Shown here: piece by piece, positions 9,874 through 22,663 of the stretch
Numbering within the stretch: the stretch's first letter is position 1
How the letters are laid out: each line of letters starts with the position of its first letter
From: Arcuatula senhousia
Lineage: Eukaryota; Mollusca; Bivalvia; Mytilida; Mytilidae
NCBI GenBank assembly: GCA_963971305.1
Contig: CAXARO010000193.1
Span: 1-64,000, forward strand
Direction: 5' to 3'
DNA length: 64,000 bases
Program-made: the position numbers and the translations under genes
Notes under the pieces: generated by a model
Databases searched by the model: none
Seen by the model: only the letters and a program-made list of their open reading frames with translations
Told to the model about the DNA's origin: nothing

Positions 9874-12800
9874 TTAATCAAAACCCAATCTAAAATCCTC
9901 AGCTGCTGCAGCAATGGAATCATACATATGTCTGCGTCGGAATACTCGTGTCATCAAATCATGTACATAGTCTGGAAAATAATGATAATAAGATACAAAT
10001 GCATTAAATTATGAACATGATAAATGTTCAATTATGAACATAATAAACATGTATATAATTGCTCTCCTGTATTTAAATGTACATTTACATAGAATTCATT
10101 GATCAAGTCTTGAAGAACTAATGATAATATATTAAAACAAAACAAAGCATTATTACTTTTTTTTCTCATGCAACATGTAACTCATGTACATGTAATGAAA
10201 TGAATGATCATTGCGCATGTGTGAACAAGATGTCGAGCATTTTTGAGCTCCCGAAAAAAATATAAATTATCATGGAATTTGATGTGTTTATTGGACAATA
10301 GTGTTTTAATGTGTTTGATATATAGACATTATATATGCCTCCAAAGAAAACGCCAAAGAAGAAAGGAAAATCCACCAGGAAAAGAAAGAAAAGTAATCAA
10401 AACAGTAGCGGTGAGATACCTTATAAGAAACAATTGAACAATACTCGCGATTTAAATGACTCAAATGTAAACAAATCTGCTGATCAAAAGAAGAAAAAGA
10501 AAACTGCTCCAATAAAAAACGATAACTGTTACAGTACAATGATGTCTTCGATGCCAAATACTCCAGTGTACGATTCACAAATTTTACAACAGCAGAGACA
10601 AATACATTGTTCAACATTTCAACCACAACCGCAAACCATTCCACCCCCAAACTTTGTCAACGTATCACCATCTACATCCGCATATGGTTTTCTACCAAGT
10701 ACCCCGCAAAATCAATGTTTGCAACCACTTATGAACTCAACTACCTACCATGATTCAAATAGCAAAATAGATATACTGGTACAGAAGGTGGACATGATGT
10801 GCGAAAAACTCTCACGACTCGACCTGTTAACCGAAAAAATTAACGAAGTCGACAAAACAATGAAAAATGTCGTCAAAAAGGTTGAGGGTATTAGCAAAAG
10901 AGTAGATGAAGTAGAAAAGGGTATGAACTTTATAAACCGTGAATTCGAAACTAACAAGGGGGACGTTGAAGAGATGAAAAACAGGATAGGTAATATGAGA
11001 GTGGACCAAAACAAGGCAAATGAATCATTATCACGTTTGCAGTGCGATCTAGACGACCTTTATGAAAGGCATATCGATCTACAAACAAGATCAATGCGTG
11101 AAAATCTAATATTCACTGGCATACCGATGACCACACAAGATGAAGAGTCTGACGAAACGGAGAGAATCCTAGAAGATTTCTTTAAAACGAAACTGAAAAT
11201 TGACGATCCGGTACATTACCACCGAGCGCATCGCTTTGGTAAAGAGTATACAGAAAAGAGTCGAGAAGGAATCGTCAACTTCAGGACAAAGCCCATCGTT
11301 TGTCGTTTCGCCAATTATAAAGAAAGAGAAAAGGTCAGGAAACAGGCAAGTGAATTAAAAGGAACTAACTTTGGAATAAGTGAGCAATTTCCGAAAGAGG
11401 TCAACGACAGAAGAAAAGCGTTGTGGCCCCACTTTCAAGAAGCTAGGAAACATAAACAGAAAGCTTTCTTTAAAAGAGACCGTCTATTTATCAACGGTAA
11501 AGAGTTCATCCCTTCTCCTGAAGATGAAATGGAACCTATGCGCCAACAGTACGAACGACAGGGTGCGCGACCTAAATCGCCAACACAGAACAGAAGATTT
11601 GAAAAACCCCGTTGGGATCCCCGCACAAACCAACATAAATAGGACGACCGTGGAGGGACAAATACAGTAAAAGATCAATTAAATAGGACAGATGACTTTC
11701 ACAGTTCGCTTGACAGTGAATACGAACTCACAGATACTATTGTAAATAAAGAAAATATAAAAATTTTGACACTAAATGTATGTGGTATTAAAACAAAAAT
11801 TTTATATCCAGAATTTCAATCTTTGTTAATAAACTTTGATATTGTTTGTTTCACAGAAACTAAATTAGATGACCTTGACCATATCGAATGTGATGATTTT
11901 ATTTTTCATTTCAAAAACAGAAAAAAACTTTCAATTCATAGATCAGGTGGAATTGCATTTGGCTATAAGAAGTATCTTGATAAACATATAAAGTTTATTG
12001 AAACAAGTTGCCCTTATGTTTTATGGTTCTCTATTGATAAAACAGTTTTTCATACTCCACAAAATGTAATTATAGGAGTTGTTTATGTTCCACCGATAAA
12101 TACAGCTTACGCATCGGAAGATGCTTTTGATGAAATAGAAGTTGAATTGCAATCTTTTTGTAATAAATCTAATTTTGTCATTTTGACTGGAGATTTCAAC
12201 AGTCGTATTGGTAATTTACCAGATTATTATGAAAATAATGATGAAAGTGATAGATTTATAAATGACTTTTTTGATCAAAATGAGGTTAATGATGTGTATT
12301 TACTTGATGATCTTAGTATTTCAAGATATAGAAATAGTTCAGATAATGTAGTGAATACTTATGGAAGAAAACTATTAGAATTATGTAAAAATAATAACAT
12401 GTATGTACTAAATGGTAGATTAGAAAGAAACAATGTTGGAAAGCCAACATGCAAAAATATCAGTGTTGTAGATTATTTTATAAGCAGTAGTCAATTTCTT
12501 AAACATATTCACAATTTTGAGATTTTTGACTTTAGTAAGCTTTATTCAGACATCCATTGTCCTGTTTCACTAGAAATTAAGAAGAACCAAGGGCTTGAAG
12601 AATCACAAGTTATGAATGACGTAACAAATAATGAACCAAAGATAAAAAGGTGGAATCAGGAAAAAGTTGATGAATTTAGAAGAAACATTGCTGATGAAAT
12701 AATCGACCCAATTCGTTTAAATATTGTCACTGCTAAAAATGATGTAGATCATATAAATAGAGAATGTATAAATAATATTGTTACAGATGTATGTGATATT

Positions 12801-15800
12801 CTGGTAGAATCTGCAAAGGCAACTTTTGGAACATATGTAAAAAGAGAAACAAAACAAAAAAATGTGGAGGTTAAAAACAAGCTATGGTATAATAATGATT
12901 GTAAAAAGGCTAAAAAAGAATATAGAAAATCAAAACGCTTATATAAGCATTATGGGTCAAATATTTTTAAACAAAGATTATGTCAAAGTGAGAAACATTA
13001 TAAGAAAACAATGAACGAATGTATTAGAAAATGTAACGAAAATATGAGCAAAGAAATGAAAGATAAAAGGAAGAAAAATCCAAAAGAATTTTGGAAAATT
13101 TTTAACAAAGGAAATAATAGAAATGTAGAAAATATTATTCCTTTAAATGATTTGTATGATTTTTATAAGGATTTAAATAAAAATAACTTTCAAGATGATT
13201 TTGAAATTATAAATGAAATTGACTCGGACATGACAAATGAGCATTTAAATCGTTCAATTACGAAGGACGATATTTTGAAAGCCGTGAAGAAGGCTCAGAA
13301 TGGCAAATCACCTGGAGAAGATCAAATCATAAACGAATACATTGTTTCTTCTCTAGATAGAATGATTAATATTTATGTTGATATGTTTAATTTGATTTTT
13401 GACTCGGGAATTTTACCCGAAGCTTGGCTGATTGGAAACATTATTCCGATTTATAAACAAAAGGGGGATAAGCTGGAAGCTAAAAATTATAGACCAATAA
13501 CTCTTTTGTCATGTCTAGGTAAAATTTTTACATCTATTCTCAATGATAGACTTGGTGAATATTTAGAAAACTATGAAATCCTTTGCGAAAACCAGGCTGG
13601 CTTTCGAAAGGGATACTCAACAATAGATCATATTTTTGCTTTACATGCACTTTTTGAACTTTTATCTGTAAAGAAGAAAAAGTTAGATTGCGCTTTTATC
13701 GATTTTGAAAAGGCGTTTGATTTTGTACATAGAAATTCGTTATTTTTTAAACTTGCTTCAAACAATGTAAACGGTAAATTTTTGCGTATAGTTCAGAACA
13801 TGTATAATGATGCAAAATCTAAGGTTGTATATAATAACGAGAAATCTGATTTATTTGCTTGTGAAATTGGAGTCAGGCAAGGTGAAAACCTATCTCCTAT
13901 CCTATTTTCCATATTTTTGAACGATTTGCAAAGTTTTCTGGAAAATTCAAACTTATCAGGAATCCAGTCTCTAAACAGAGATATAGAAATTGAGCTCGAA
14001 AAATATTTTAAAATCTTTATTTTACTATATGCTGACGATACAGTTCTTCTGGCAGATAATAGTAAAGATTTACAAAGTTTGCTTAATCATTTTTCAGATT
14101 ATTGCAAACAATGGAAACTTAAGATTAATACAAATAAAACAAAGATTTTGATATTTTCAAAAGGAAGATTATCAAACGCAAAGTTTTATATTGAAAATAA
14201 TGAGATTGAAATCGTTAAAAATTATAAGTATCTAGGTATATTTTTCTCTAGAAGCGGATCTTTTCTTACAACAAGAAAACACTTAGAAAAACAGGCTTTA
14301 AAGGCTATGTATAGTGTTATTAAGAAATGTAGATTTAATAATCTGTCAATACAATGCCAATTAGATATGTTTGACAAAATTGTAGTTCCAATACTCACAT
14401 ATGGATGTGAAGTTTGGGGATTTGAAAATCTTGACGTCATTGAAAGAGTCCATCTTAAATTTTGTAAACATATTCTGAGATTGAAAAAATCGACACCGAA
14501 CTTTTTTGTATATGGTGAGTTGGGCCGATACCCATTATCTATTACAATTAAATTAAAGATGATTAGATATTGGTGTCGCCTCATAAACGGTAAAGAGAAC
14601 AAGATATCTTCCATACTATATAAACTTTTATACATCAATTTTAACAATTATGGGCTTGCTTGTAAATGGATGACATTTATGAAAAACACATTTGATAATT
14701 CTGGAATGTCGAACATTTGGCAAGAACAGAATGTTGGAATTGAAAATTGGCTAATTGATAGCATTGAATTAAGATTAAAAGACCAGTTTCTACAAGAATG
14801 GTCTTCGCTTGTTAATAATTCGTCAAAAGGACTATGTTATCGACTCTTCAAAAATGAATTAAAATTTGAACCCTACTTATCATTTTGCAATTACATTTTG
14901 TAAATTTAGAACATGTAATCATCACCTACCGATAGAGACGGGAAGATGGCAGAATCTTTCAAGAAATGAAAGATTGTGTCATCTTTGTGGCTCTATTGAA
15001 GTTGGTGATGAGTACCATTATATAATGTCTTGTAAGTTTTTCAAGAAAGAGAGACAAAAATTTTTACCACAATATTGTAATAGGAGAAATAATGTTTTGA
15101 AATTTGAAAGGTTATTAATATATAAAATAATGTTATAGAATTAGAAAAACTATGTAGATTCATTAAAATTATAAATGTGATAGTCAACCCTCCTGGTTAA
15201 TTTACTAGTAATTTGTATTTCACACATGTGCACTTTGAATTGTTGTATTATAATTGTTTATTATTTTCTCTGTAACTATGTCATATAGTTTTGTGAGAAT
15301 AAACTTCATTCATTCAATGTTTTACCGAAAGTTGCTGGTACTCTCTGTGCCTTTACAACACAATGTTCCCCCTTTTTTGCCTTCGGGAATGATTTCCTCC
15401 AACGCCCTTCACCATCTCTTGTCTCGGCTTGTTGCCTGTTTCCATTTTCATTGAAATGGAGGGCTGCTACATAGGGTCTGTTAAAAAAATTTAAGCTTAA
15501 GATTTATAAAAGTTATATTGATTTCAATGTACATTTATTTGATAATCAGATGTACATGTATTTTTTTGTCAGGAACTCTATTAGAAAAGAGAGTGAACTT
15601 ATGTGCTCCTGAAGAGTAAGCAGTTTCCAGCAGCACATTATTTGAACATTAAGGTTACAGTATCATGAGTATGCCATGTTTTAGTTGAATTCTGCACACA
15701 TTTGTATTTACCTTGCCATCATAGAAGCATAAAAGAAGTGGGTGCTCTTAGGGGCGAACTGGTTAAGCACTGAATGGTACACCTCTAATCCATAGGTCTG

Positions 15801-18800
15801 ATGGACTTGTGACAGTTTATGAATGTCTCGTAGTAAATATGGACTTTCTACAACATCCTTCACAAGTTTGAAGCTTCTTGAACCTTAAATACATGTAGAA
15901 TAATTATAATCTTTCCATGTACAGCAAACAAGTTTGATATCAATTATAAAATATAACAATCGAAAGACAATTTTACAAGTTTTCTAAGACCACGATAATT
16001 TAAAAAAAGGTTTATAAATTTAAAATTTCTATGAAAAAGAAAACAAAAAGCCATTTTACCATCTTGAAGCCATTCACGGTCTAGATCTTCCTCTAACTGT
16101 CCATGTTCACACTGTGGAAACAATTCTGACTCATGGCGATGGATATCTCTAATTTGGTTTGTGATGGAAGTCCATTTTGCTAGTTTTTCATCTCCATCAT
16201 CTCCACCTGTAGCTGCTACCCAATACGTATGGTTGCTTATACTTCTAATCCAGGGTCTTATATTTCCAGCACCTCTCTTCTTTGCCGCAACTTCAAGCTT
16301 CTTGGACACTCCTGGCAACAAGATAAAAATACGTTTTATTGAAAATTAACTTTCAGTTTGAAAGTATATATTTCTGCTCTAAAATTAAAGTCTGAATAGA
16401 AGAAAAGTTGCACTTTGCTTATCCTTTAATATGAACATCTATGCTACCCCCAACTATAACAAACCAAATAAAAAAAAATTACAAATAAAAATAGATAAAA
16501 GCATAAACTCACCTTTGGCAATATGCCATACGTCGAAGTAGTGCTTAATATTAGGGTAGTTTTCTCGCATGTACTTCTTAATCATTACATGTCTGTCTGT
16601 TACCAGTGCTGTAACATTGACTCGATTGCCAACGCGAGTCAAATAGTCCAACCCTCTTCTTAGACCTTCAAGCTCCATATGTGTCGATCCTTTTACTTCA
16701 TTTGACTGAAATTTTATGTTACCATGTAGTTTGTTAATCATACCTTGAAAAGATTTATTATTTAAGTTTTTTATTTATTACAAAATTGTATTTAAAAAAA
16801 AACATATTTAGCTAGCTTTAAAATATATGTATCTTTATTTTTATCTATAAATGAATCAACCAATATAATATACCTGTATCAAGCGAACATCCACAATTTT
16901 ACATGAATCAAGATCCATCAAGGTGTAGCATCCAAACTTTGCACTGTACCCAGGGCTATCACAGCGTCCATCACCAAGCACAACTTCCTTTCCTGTCGGT
17001 TAAAAGTAAACACTAAAACTAAACACATGTTTAAAGAAGCAGAAAATTCATAGCGAGAGTCAAATCAGGTGCTCCGTTGGGGTAAACAGTAAAAGCAATG
17101 AAAAAACATTTATATTTGCTAAACATCAGATCTGATATTTTTTATTATTAATAACGACAATTTGAATAATTTGTTAATTAAAGTCATTTAAAATGATCAA
17201 AAAGACTAATACCTCGAAGCGTTTGCAATAGACTGGCTTGTTTGTCATCAAATTCCTCTATAGTTGCCGGAACTGTATAAGAGCTCTGTAGTCTGCATTC
17301 TTTACCACATCGTCTACAAAAGGAAAGTATATCTGTTAAGCTGCTTTCCGACACCAAATAATAGTTTTCATTAACTGGGTTATCAGTCTTTTCCAGTTTG
17401 TAGTTTTCAATTTCATCTTGCATTGTCTCATCTTCCTCTGATGACGACTCCAGGAAATCGGACGAAGGATCAAAATCTGGATCTAGATCAGGATCATCTT
17501 GATCTTCACTTGGGCTGCTATGTACAGCCATGTTTAACTCCTCATCTGGCTCTCCATCGCTCACAAAAGTTGATGACATTTGTGGCGTGAAATCATCATT
17601 AACTTGGCTGATGTACTCATTTCTTGTACAATCTAAAGGCACGACCAATTCGCATTGGATACCTATTTCACGGACAGATATAGTTTTTGCTTGAATCCGT
17701 CTTGTCTTCATTTTTGTCATTTTCTCCGTTTGTGTCTTTTGATTTTCCGTTTGTATCAAATCGTTAGTATCTGTACTACAAGAAGCAGGAGCATATGACG
17801 AAGTAGCCAGACCGAAAGTTTCAATTTCAGGTTCAAAAGTTTCAGTGTTGCTTTCGTGATCTAGGTTGGAACTTTCACCCATAGCAGTTTCGAGAATCTA
17901 AAATAAGTTATAATAAATTTGCAATTTTTATGAATAAAACGGACAAAATAATTCATGGTATAAACTAAATAATGCGAAATTTAATTATTTTTTTTACGTA
18001 TCTTTTTTTATATATATTTTCGTTTTATTCAACATTATTCATATATAATGAGCCCATTGTTTACTTTTCATCTTGTATTTATGAAGAAGGATGCACAGAC
18101 AAATCTGATTATGTCAGCATGCTATCATTGGATCGATAATTGGTACATGTCAAACAGGCTTCAAGCTGTGGTCGCTATATGTACATCTCAGTTTGTTTGT
18201 ACATGTATCAAATAGATAATGATTACTTGATCTTTCTTAAATTTCATTATTCACAAAATAAAATCAGTAGCAATACTTGTCACATAAATCTAAAATCGAA
18301 ATTCCCAGATATATAGATAGCGTATGAAAGAGACGCGAGCGTTTTTGTTTTTTTGTTTTTTGTGTTTTTTTTTTTTGAATACGTGGTTTAGAGAACTCCG
18401 ATAAAGTAAAAAAATGTTACTCATATTTAAGTACGAAAATTATATATAGCGGACAGGTCATTATTGACAGATGTTGGAATATTATGTCGAAATGGATTTT
18501 GAACAAATCGTCGGGTCTCGGGAACTCAAATTGCCAGTGAAAGTAAAACACTTAGTTCAACTAAATAAATAAGATAATAAACAAACCTCTAATTTTCGTC
18601 TTTTAGCGTAAGCAACTCTTGGTTTTGCAGCATCTTTCTCCTGTACATCAAAACGAATGTCCGGTATAGCATCGTTTTTCAAACGAATTTGAGCCCCTTC
18701 GTATCCGTATTCCTGCATTTTCACCGGATTACGCGCTATTTGGTTATCCGAAAAGTGTTTGGAGCATATTTTACTATGCTTTGTTGGCTCGAAATTAAGC

Positions 18801-18916
18801 CTTTTGCAATAATGGACCCAAGTTTTTCGTCTATTGTCCTTTGGGAAACTGAAGAATGATATTCCTTTATCCCTTTTTGAATTACTGTTGCACCCAAAAA
18901 CTGCACAATACGACAT
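9874..18916 (-). CDS. THAP-domain DDE transposase (eight exons)
   Basis: Exons 18916-18587, 17897-17213, 16992-16874, 16705-16513, 16311-16060, 15883-15712, 15477-15326 and 9971-9874 all have GT/AG borders and compatible phases, giving 666 residues. Exon 1 is a THAP zinc finger (MSYCAVFGCNSNSK, then FSFPKD, W, KICSKHF). Exon 2 is acidic and ends with a cysteine cluster (FCRRCGKEC). Later exons hold GDGRCDSPG, LVTDRH, HYFDVWHIAKG, SNHTYW and LEVYHSVLNQFAPK, which I take to supply the DDE catalytic residues. Exon 7 has ALHFNEN. The TAA ending exon 8 may be premature, because the same frame continues with family-like sequence to a TAG at 9793. The LINE lies in the last intron, starting about 8 bases past the donor. 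Coding and splice sites look otherwise intact. Confidence 0.85.
10335..11642 (+). CDS. LINE ORF1 protein (L1-type nucleic-acid-binding protein)
   Basis: This 435-residue frame starts at an ATG and opens with a strongly basic segment (PKKTPKKKGKSTRKRKK). A glutamine/proline-rich stretch follows, then a heptad-rich coiled coil at about residues 135-245. Next comes an RRM-like region (SMRENLIFTGIPM, YHRAHRFG) and a basic C-terminal domain (IVCRFANYKEREKV, LFINGKEF). This order matches L1 ORF1p (Transposase_22), an RNA chaperone that trimerises through the coiled coil. It ends at TAG 11640-11642, which is in the same frame as ORF2. Confidence 0.85.
   Translation: MPPKKTPKKKGKSTRKRKKSNQNSSGEIPYKKQLNNTRDLNDSNVNKSADQKKKKKTAPIKNDNCYSTMMSSMPNTPVYDSQILQQQRQIHCSTFQPQPQTIPPPNFVNVSPSTSAYGFLPSTPQNQCLQPLMNSTTYHDSNSKIDILVQKVDMMCEKLSRLDLLTEKINEVDKTMKNVVKKVEGISKRVDEVEKGMNFINREFETNKGDVEEMKNRIGNMRVDQNKANESLSRLQCDLDDLYERHIDLQTRSMRENLIFTGIPMTTQDEESDETERILEDFFKTKLKIDDPVHYHRAHRFGKEYTEKSREGIVNFRTKPIVCRFANYKEREKVRKQASELKGTNFGISEQFPKEVNDRRKALWPHFQEARKHKQKAFFKRDRLFINGKEFIPSPEDEMEPMRQQYERQGARPKSPTQNRRFEKPRWDPRTNQHK
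11643..15138 (+). CDS. LINE ORF2: AP endonuclease, reverse transcriptase, zinc knuckle (frameshifted)
   Basis: The frame is open directly after the ORF1 TAG. The endonuclease is recognisable from LTLNVCGI (11766) through FTETKL, GDFNSRIG and YSDIHCPVSL. The reverse transcriptase follows with GKSPGEDQ, NYRPITLLSCLGK, QAGFRKGYSTIDH, DFEKAFDFV, GVRQGENLSPILFS and the catalytic YADD near 14027. The C-terminal cysteine-histidine motif (CHLCGSIEVGDEYHYIMSC) is in another frame (to 15138), so one frameshift lies at about 14870-14905. There is no in-frame ATG before the middle of the endonuclease domain, so ORF2 has no ordinary start. It primes reverse transcription at a nicked target in known relatives. 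This copy looks young but is probably inactive because of the frameshift. Confidence 0.85.
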
Positions 18917-19248
18917 TTTAATGAAGAATATATAACTTCATTAGATTTTTTTTTCAATTACATTTACTGACTAATCAGGGGGAAACAATACTTTATTATG
19001 ATCACGATAATCTATATATCGCACACAACATGAATCCCATAGATGACGTCAGCAGCCATTTACCGTTATCTTATCTCTAGAAATATGCATACACGTGAAG
19101 CTCCGCCTACTTTGAAATTAGCTGTACTTGTTATCACATTTGCAAGTATTTATGTGTAGACAGAATAAAATAGTTTGTGTACTTTGGCTTGATAGGCTGT
19201 ATACTACTTTTTACAGAAAAATATAAAATCATGTCATTTGTCCTTTAA

Positions 19249-21235
19249 TACTTGGTGAATTGAGAACGCAAACAAAGTTTCATGAATACTTGGTGATTGG
19301 ATGAGACCTTGACAACTAGACCGAAATACTTTACTCCATGAAAAGAGCATGTGCACAAAATTTCATGAATATTTGTTGTTGGTTGAGACTAAGTCAACTG
19401 TCGGACAAACTGACAGAAAAACTTGCGATAAAATTGTCGTCACTTCATTGTATTAACAGTAATCTTAGTGTATTGTCTGAGCATAAGTAGAGATTTCAGT
19501 TTATGTAGAAATTTTGATTTCAATAATGTACCAAAGGTATAAACTGCAAATTTTTAGCTCACCATTTGCCTGATGTATGCCCAAAACTGCAGTAATCTGA
19601 ACCGTCTAAATAATGGACATTTACACCATATCCTCTTCTTTCATACTGACAGTTTCAGCAATATGTCAAACAATTTGTCAATTATAATTGGTATTAAGAT
19701 ACTAAGAACAATAATTAAGCGTACAAAGATTCAGCCTCAGTTTTAAGAAGGTGTTTTAACCTATATGTACAGTTTCAGGCACCAAACAAACAAGCAGTGT
19801 TTCCACAATTTAGTATTTTTATTTAGACATACATTAAATTCAACAAATACATGGAAGTCTGCCCAACCCTTACTCTGAACACTAACATTATAGCTAAAGT
19901 GTGACAAAGGTTTCATGAAGCCTATTGGTCCGGAGTTTGGACTTGTACCTGGAGCAAACACTTATTAATGAGCAACTATATAAGTTTCATGATATGTAAC
20001 ATAATGTTGAAATGAAAGTAACTTGCTAGTAGTTATAGTAAAGTAGTTTGCTATTGTATGCACACCATAGTTAATTGTATATATGGTTGAAAATCTAGTA
20101 AGTCAAAACAAAGACCATGTTATTTCTCTATTTATGCGTGTATGTGTACAGAGCATGGATTGGGAGATCATGGTTATACTGTCAATTTCAATTACTTAAC
20201 GTCAAATTTTCTTCATAAATTTAGAAAGTATAAATTTACAAAATTAATGTCAAACACATAAGGTAGCAACTATTTGGTTTTCTTGGATTGGGCATAGATT
20301 TTTTCCTCTTAACAATTTATTTTCTTTCAAACCTCTTTGAAAACCAACTAATTTATACTTCTATTTAACTTAACATGCTAAAGCAGATAATTAAATTCTA
20401 CACATTTTTCTCCCTGTCAATTTTTTTTACCCAAATAATGAGGAAACAAACTGTTTTCCAAATAAATCCATGGCTCACCCTAGAAAATCAAATGGTTGGT
20501 GCCTAACGAGTAATATTTTTTCGAATCATAGCTGTCCATATCGGTTATCAAATTTTATGTCAGTTCCATTATACCGTATGTATATATAAGAATAAAGCAG
20601 AAATTACAACATGTGTTTGGATTTTTGCCTCTTTAAATACTAGTACATACAAATGTCTAAGACCCTTGTAGATGTATGAACATTATATTTTAATAATAAT
20701 CCCAAAGATAATTTGCATCCACTACGTGTTTTTGTGCTTTCACAAACCAGTTCTGATTCAAAATTGTTTTAGAGCTCGTTTATTTCTTCATCAACAGAAA
20801 CATGTTCCGAATGCTTTCCGATGTTTAATTCATTAAACTTATCATCACCCATGTAATATAGAGGACCAGAAATATGTAAACTGTCTAAAATTGAAGCACA
20901 TGATACTAATGTAGTTGAGGTTTCACAATGAAATTCAAGGGGTTAGTCTTGTTCCTTGTAGAGTAAAACGTTGCAAGTTTCTCACGAATCTTTTACACTT
21001 TCAATCACTTTACCAATTCAGAATTCCCCTTCTATAGTGAAGGCTAGGACCTCATCAGCATGATAATTGAGTAGCATTGCGGACCAGACAGGAACAGAAT
21101 TCGCGTTTTCCAATAGCAGGAACGCGTCGGTAACCGTTACAATATAATTAATATTCAAGTGTCTGATTCATTTTTCCACAAATATATGTGCTTCAAAATA
21201 TAAAGGGGGCTTTTCCACATATGAACATTTTTAGG
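19249..21235. other. No gene seen; AT-rich flank of the transposon
   Basis: I find no supported coding or RNA gene. Near 19270-19430 the phrase AAAGTTTCATGAATACTTG recurs two or three times, a dispersed-repeat style also present on the left flank of the transposon (6790-6830). A piece ending ATCAAATGGTTGGTGCC near 20500 looks like a decayed end of the CCATTTGATT element family. This part is missing from duplication copy B. Confidence 0.6.
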
Positions 21236-22663
21236 ATATCCATTTTGACCTCCCCTAAAAATACAACTTTGATAAATTGAAATCTATATTAGAAGGACAA
21301 CCTTGGACAATAGGCAATTTTACGCATTTTTAATGCAGAAGCTTCCAACCATTTGTCCCCCAAAATTATTTTGCTTGCTTTCCATTTCTTTCAACAAATA
21401 TTTTCATAACAAAAAAAAGGCAAAACTGTGGGACAAAAAGATAAAAAAAGAATGTTATTGATCCCCTTTGGGTCACTGTCTCATGACACATTCCCCGTTT
21501 CCCTTATTTATGCTATGAAACAATTTCTGTTTAAATTTGTGTCAGTATAGTATTATACTTAGATATTTCCCCATGTTTGGGATGTGCAAGGTCTAGTCGT
21601 TTCAACTGTACTATTTTAATATTTTGTATCCGAGTAAAAATATTGAATGATGATCAATTATTTTTTTTTTTTTTGATAATAGTATTAGGGGCCAAATACG
21701 AACAATATTATTAGATCTTATTACCATTGAATATGATATGTAAAAGTTATATTTTCTAAGGAAGCATAATTATCTTTCTTGTCAGAAGCCCTTGTCTTAC
21801 CCTAATTTTTTCTGATTATAGTTATAAACCACACACTTACCTTAGCGTATATCCAATCAATCTATATGTTCCAATTTTGGATATTTTCTCCTCAGACCCA
21901 GGTTTTGGAAAGGGTGCATATAATGACGAAAACGTTTTTAGATCTTTTTAATTATTTTTATTTTCAAGTTATCATGTATATCAATTCTACAATGAATTTA
22001 TTAGTTCTAGCTTAAAATTTTCTAAATATTGTCAAAAATGTTGAAAATCTACAAAATCGTGTTCGTAAAAAAAATCTCAGTTTCCAAAAATAAGGGATTG
22101 ATTGACAAAAATATTGGAAATAAAAACACGCTTTTGAATATACTTTTGTAAAATGTCAGCTCTCTACTCCATTTAGTTTTGAGTTTAGTATACTTACATG
22201 TATTATGGTCAAAACCCCTCCTTTTTATTTAGCCTCGCTACGCTCGGCATCTATGAAAATGAACACATGCTTACATCAAAACCATGAAAACTGGGAATTA
22301 GATTGCTGTTGCTCCCCAATAAACAGGCGACCGCATTTGGAAACAGCTGGAATATCGAACTTTGCAACAATTACCCCACAGCTTAATTCTGGAATATTAA
22401 ATGGGCCCACTATATTTTAATGACATTATTATACGACGTTTTTTACCGGGTCAATTGTCTACCCATATATGATAACCTTTAACATTTTAAATGAATGAAC
22501 TCACATGATAAATTGTGGTAAAAGAGAAACTAGGATTCACAATGTTCAGAACCCTCATTTCTCTTTTTCATATTTTTAAAATCTATATCTTGTAATTATT
22601 GCTCTAATAAAAGTAAACTGATCTTAAAAGCCGGTGCAAATGGCACACCGTTTTTATTTTTAT

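Larger units (their letters stand above)
10200..15318 (+). mobile_element. Nearly full-length LINE (non-LTR retrotransposon)
   Basis: Two long reading frames (10335-11642 and 11643-15138) are followed by a short AT-rich 3' region ending in the repeated tail TTCATTCATTCAATG at about 15318. The 3' junction is placed by the transposase exon whose donor begins at 15325. The 5' junction is uncertain, between about 9990 and 10335; a change of composition near 10205 is my guess. I found no target-site duplication. Its orientation is opposite to the transposase gene that hosts it. Confidence 0.85.
6834..19244. mobile_element. 12.4-kb TTAA-flanked THAP transposon (Kolobok-like) with cargo gene
   Basis: The left end AGGACAAATGACATGATT is matched by the exact reverse complement AATCATGTCATTTGTCCT at the right end. 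Similarity continues inward through a T-rich stretch and TGTAAAAA. TTAA lies immediately outside both ends (6830-6833 and 19245-19248), the target duplication of Kolobok and piggyBac elements. Inside are a THAP-domain transposase on the minus strand and a P2X7-ballast-domain gene on the plus strand. Their stop codons face each other. A LINE and a giant palindrome are nested in introns. The THAP domain with TTAA sites favours the Kolobok superfamily; that name is from family knowledge. The element is absent from copy B. Confidence 0.85.

Noticed and set aside
21036..21075. Minus-strand CTGATGA as a further hammerhead
   Set aside because: No GAAA box or closing stem follows at the right spacing.
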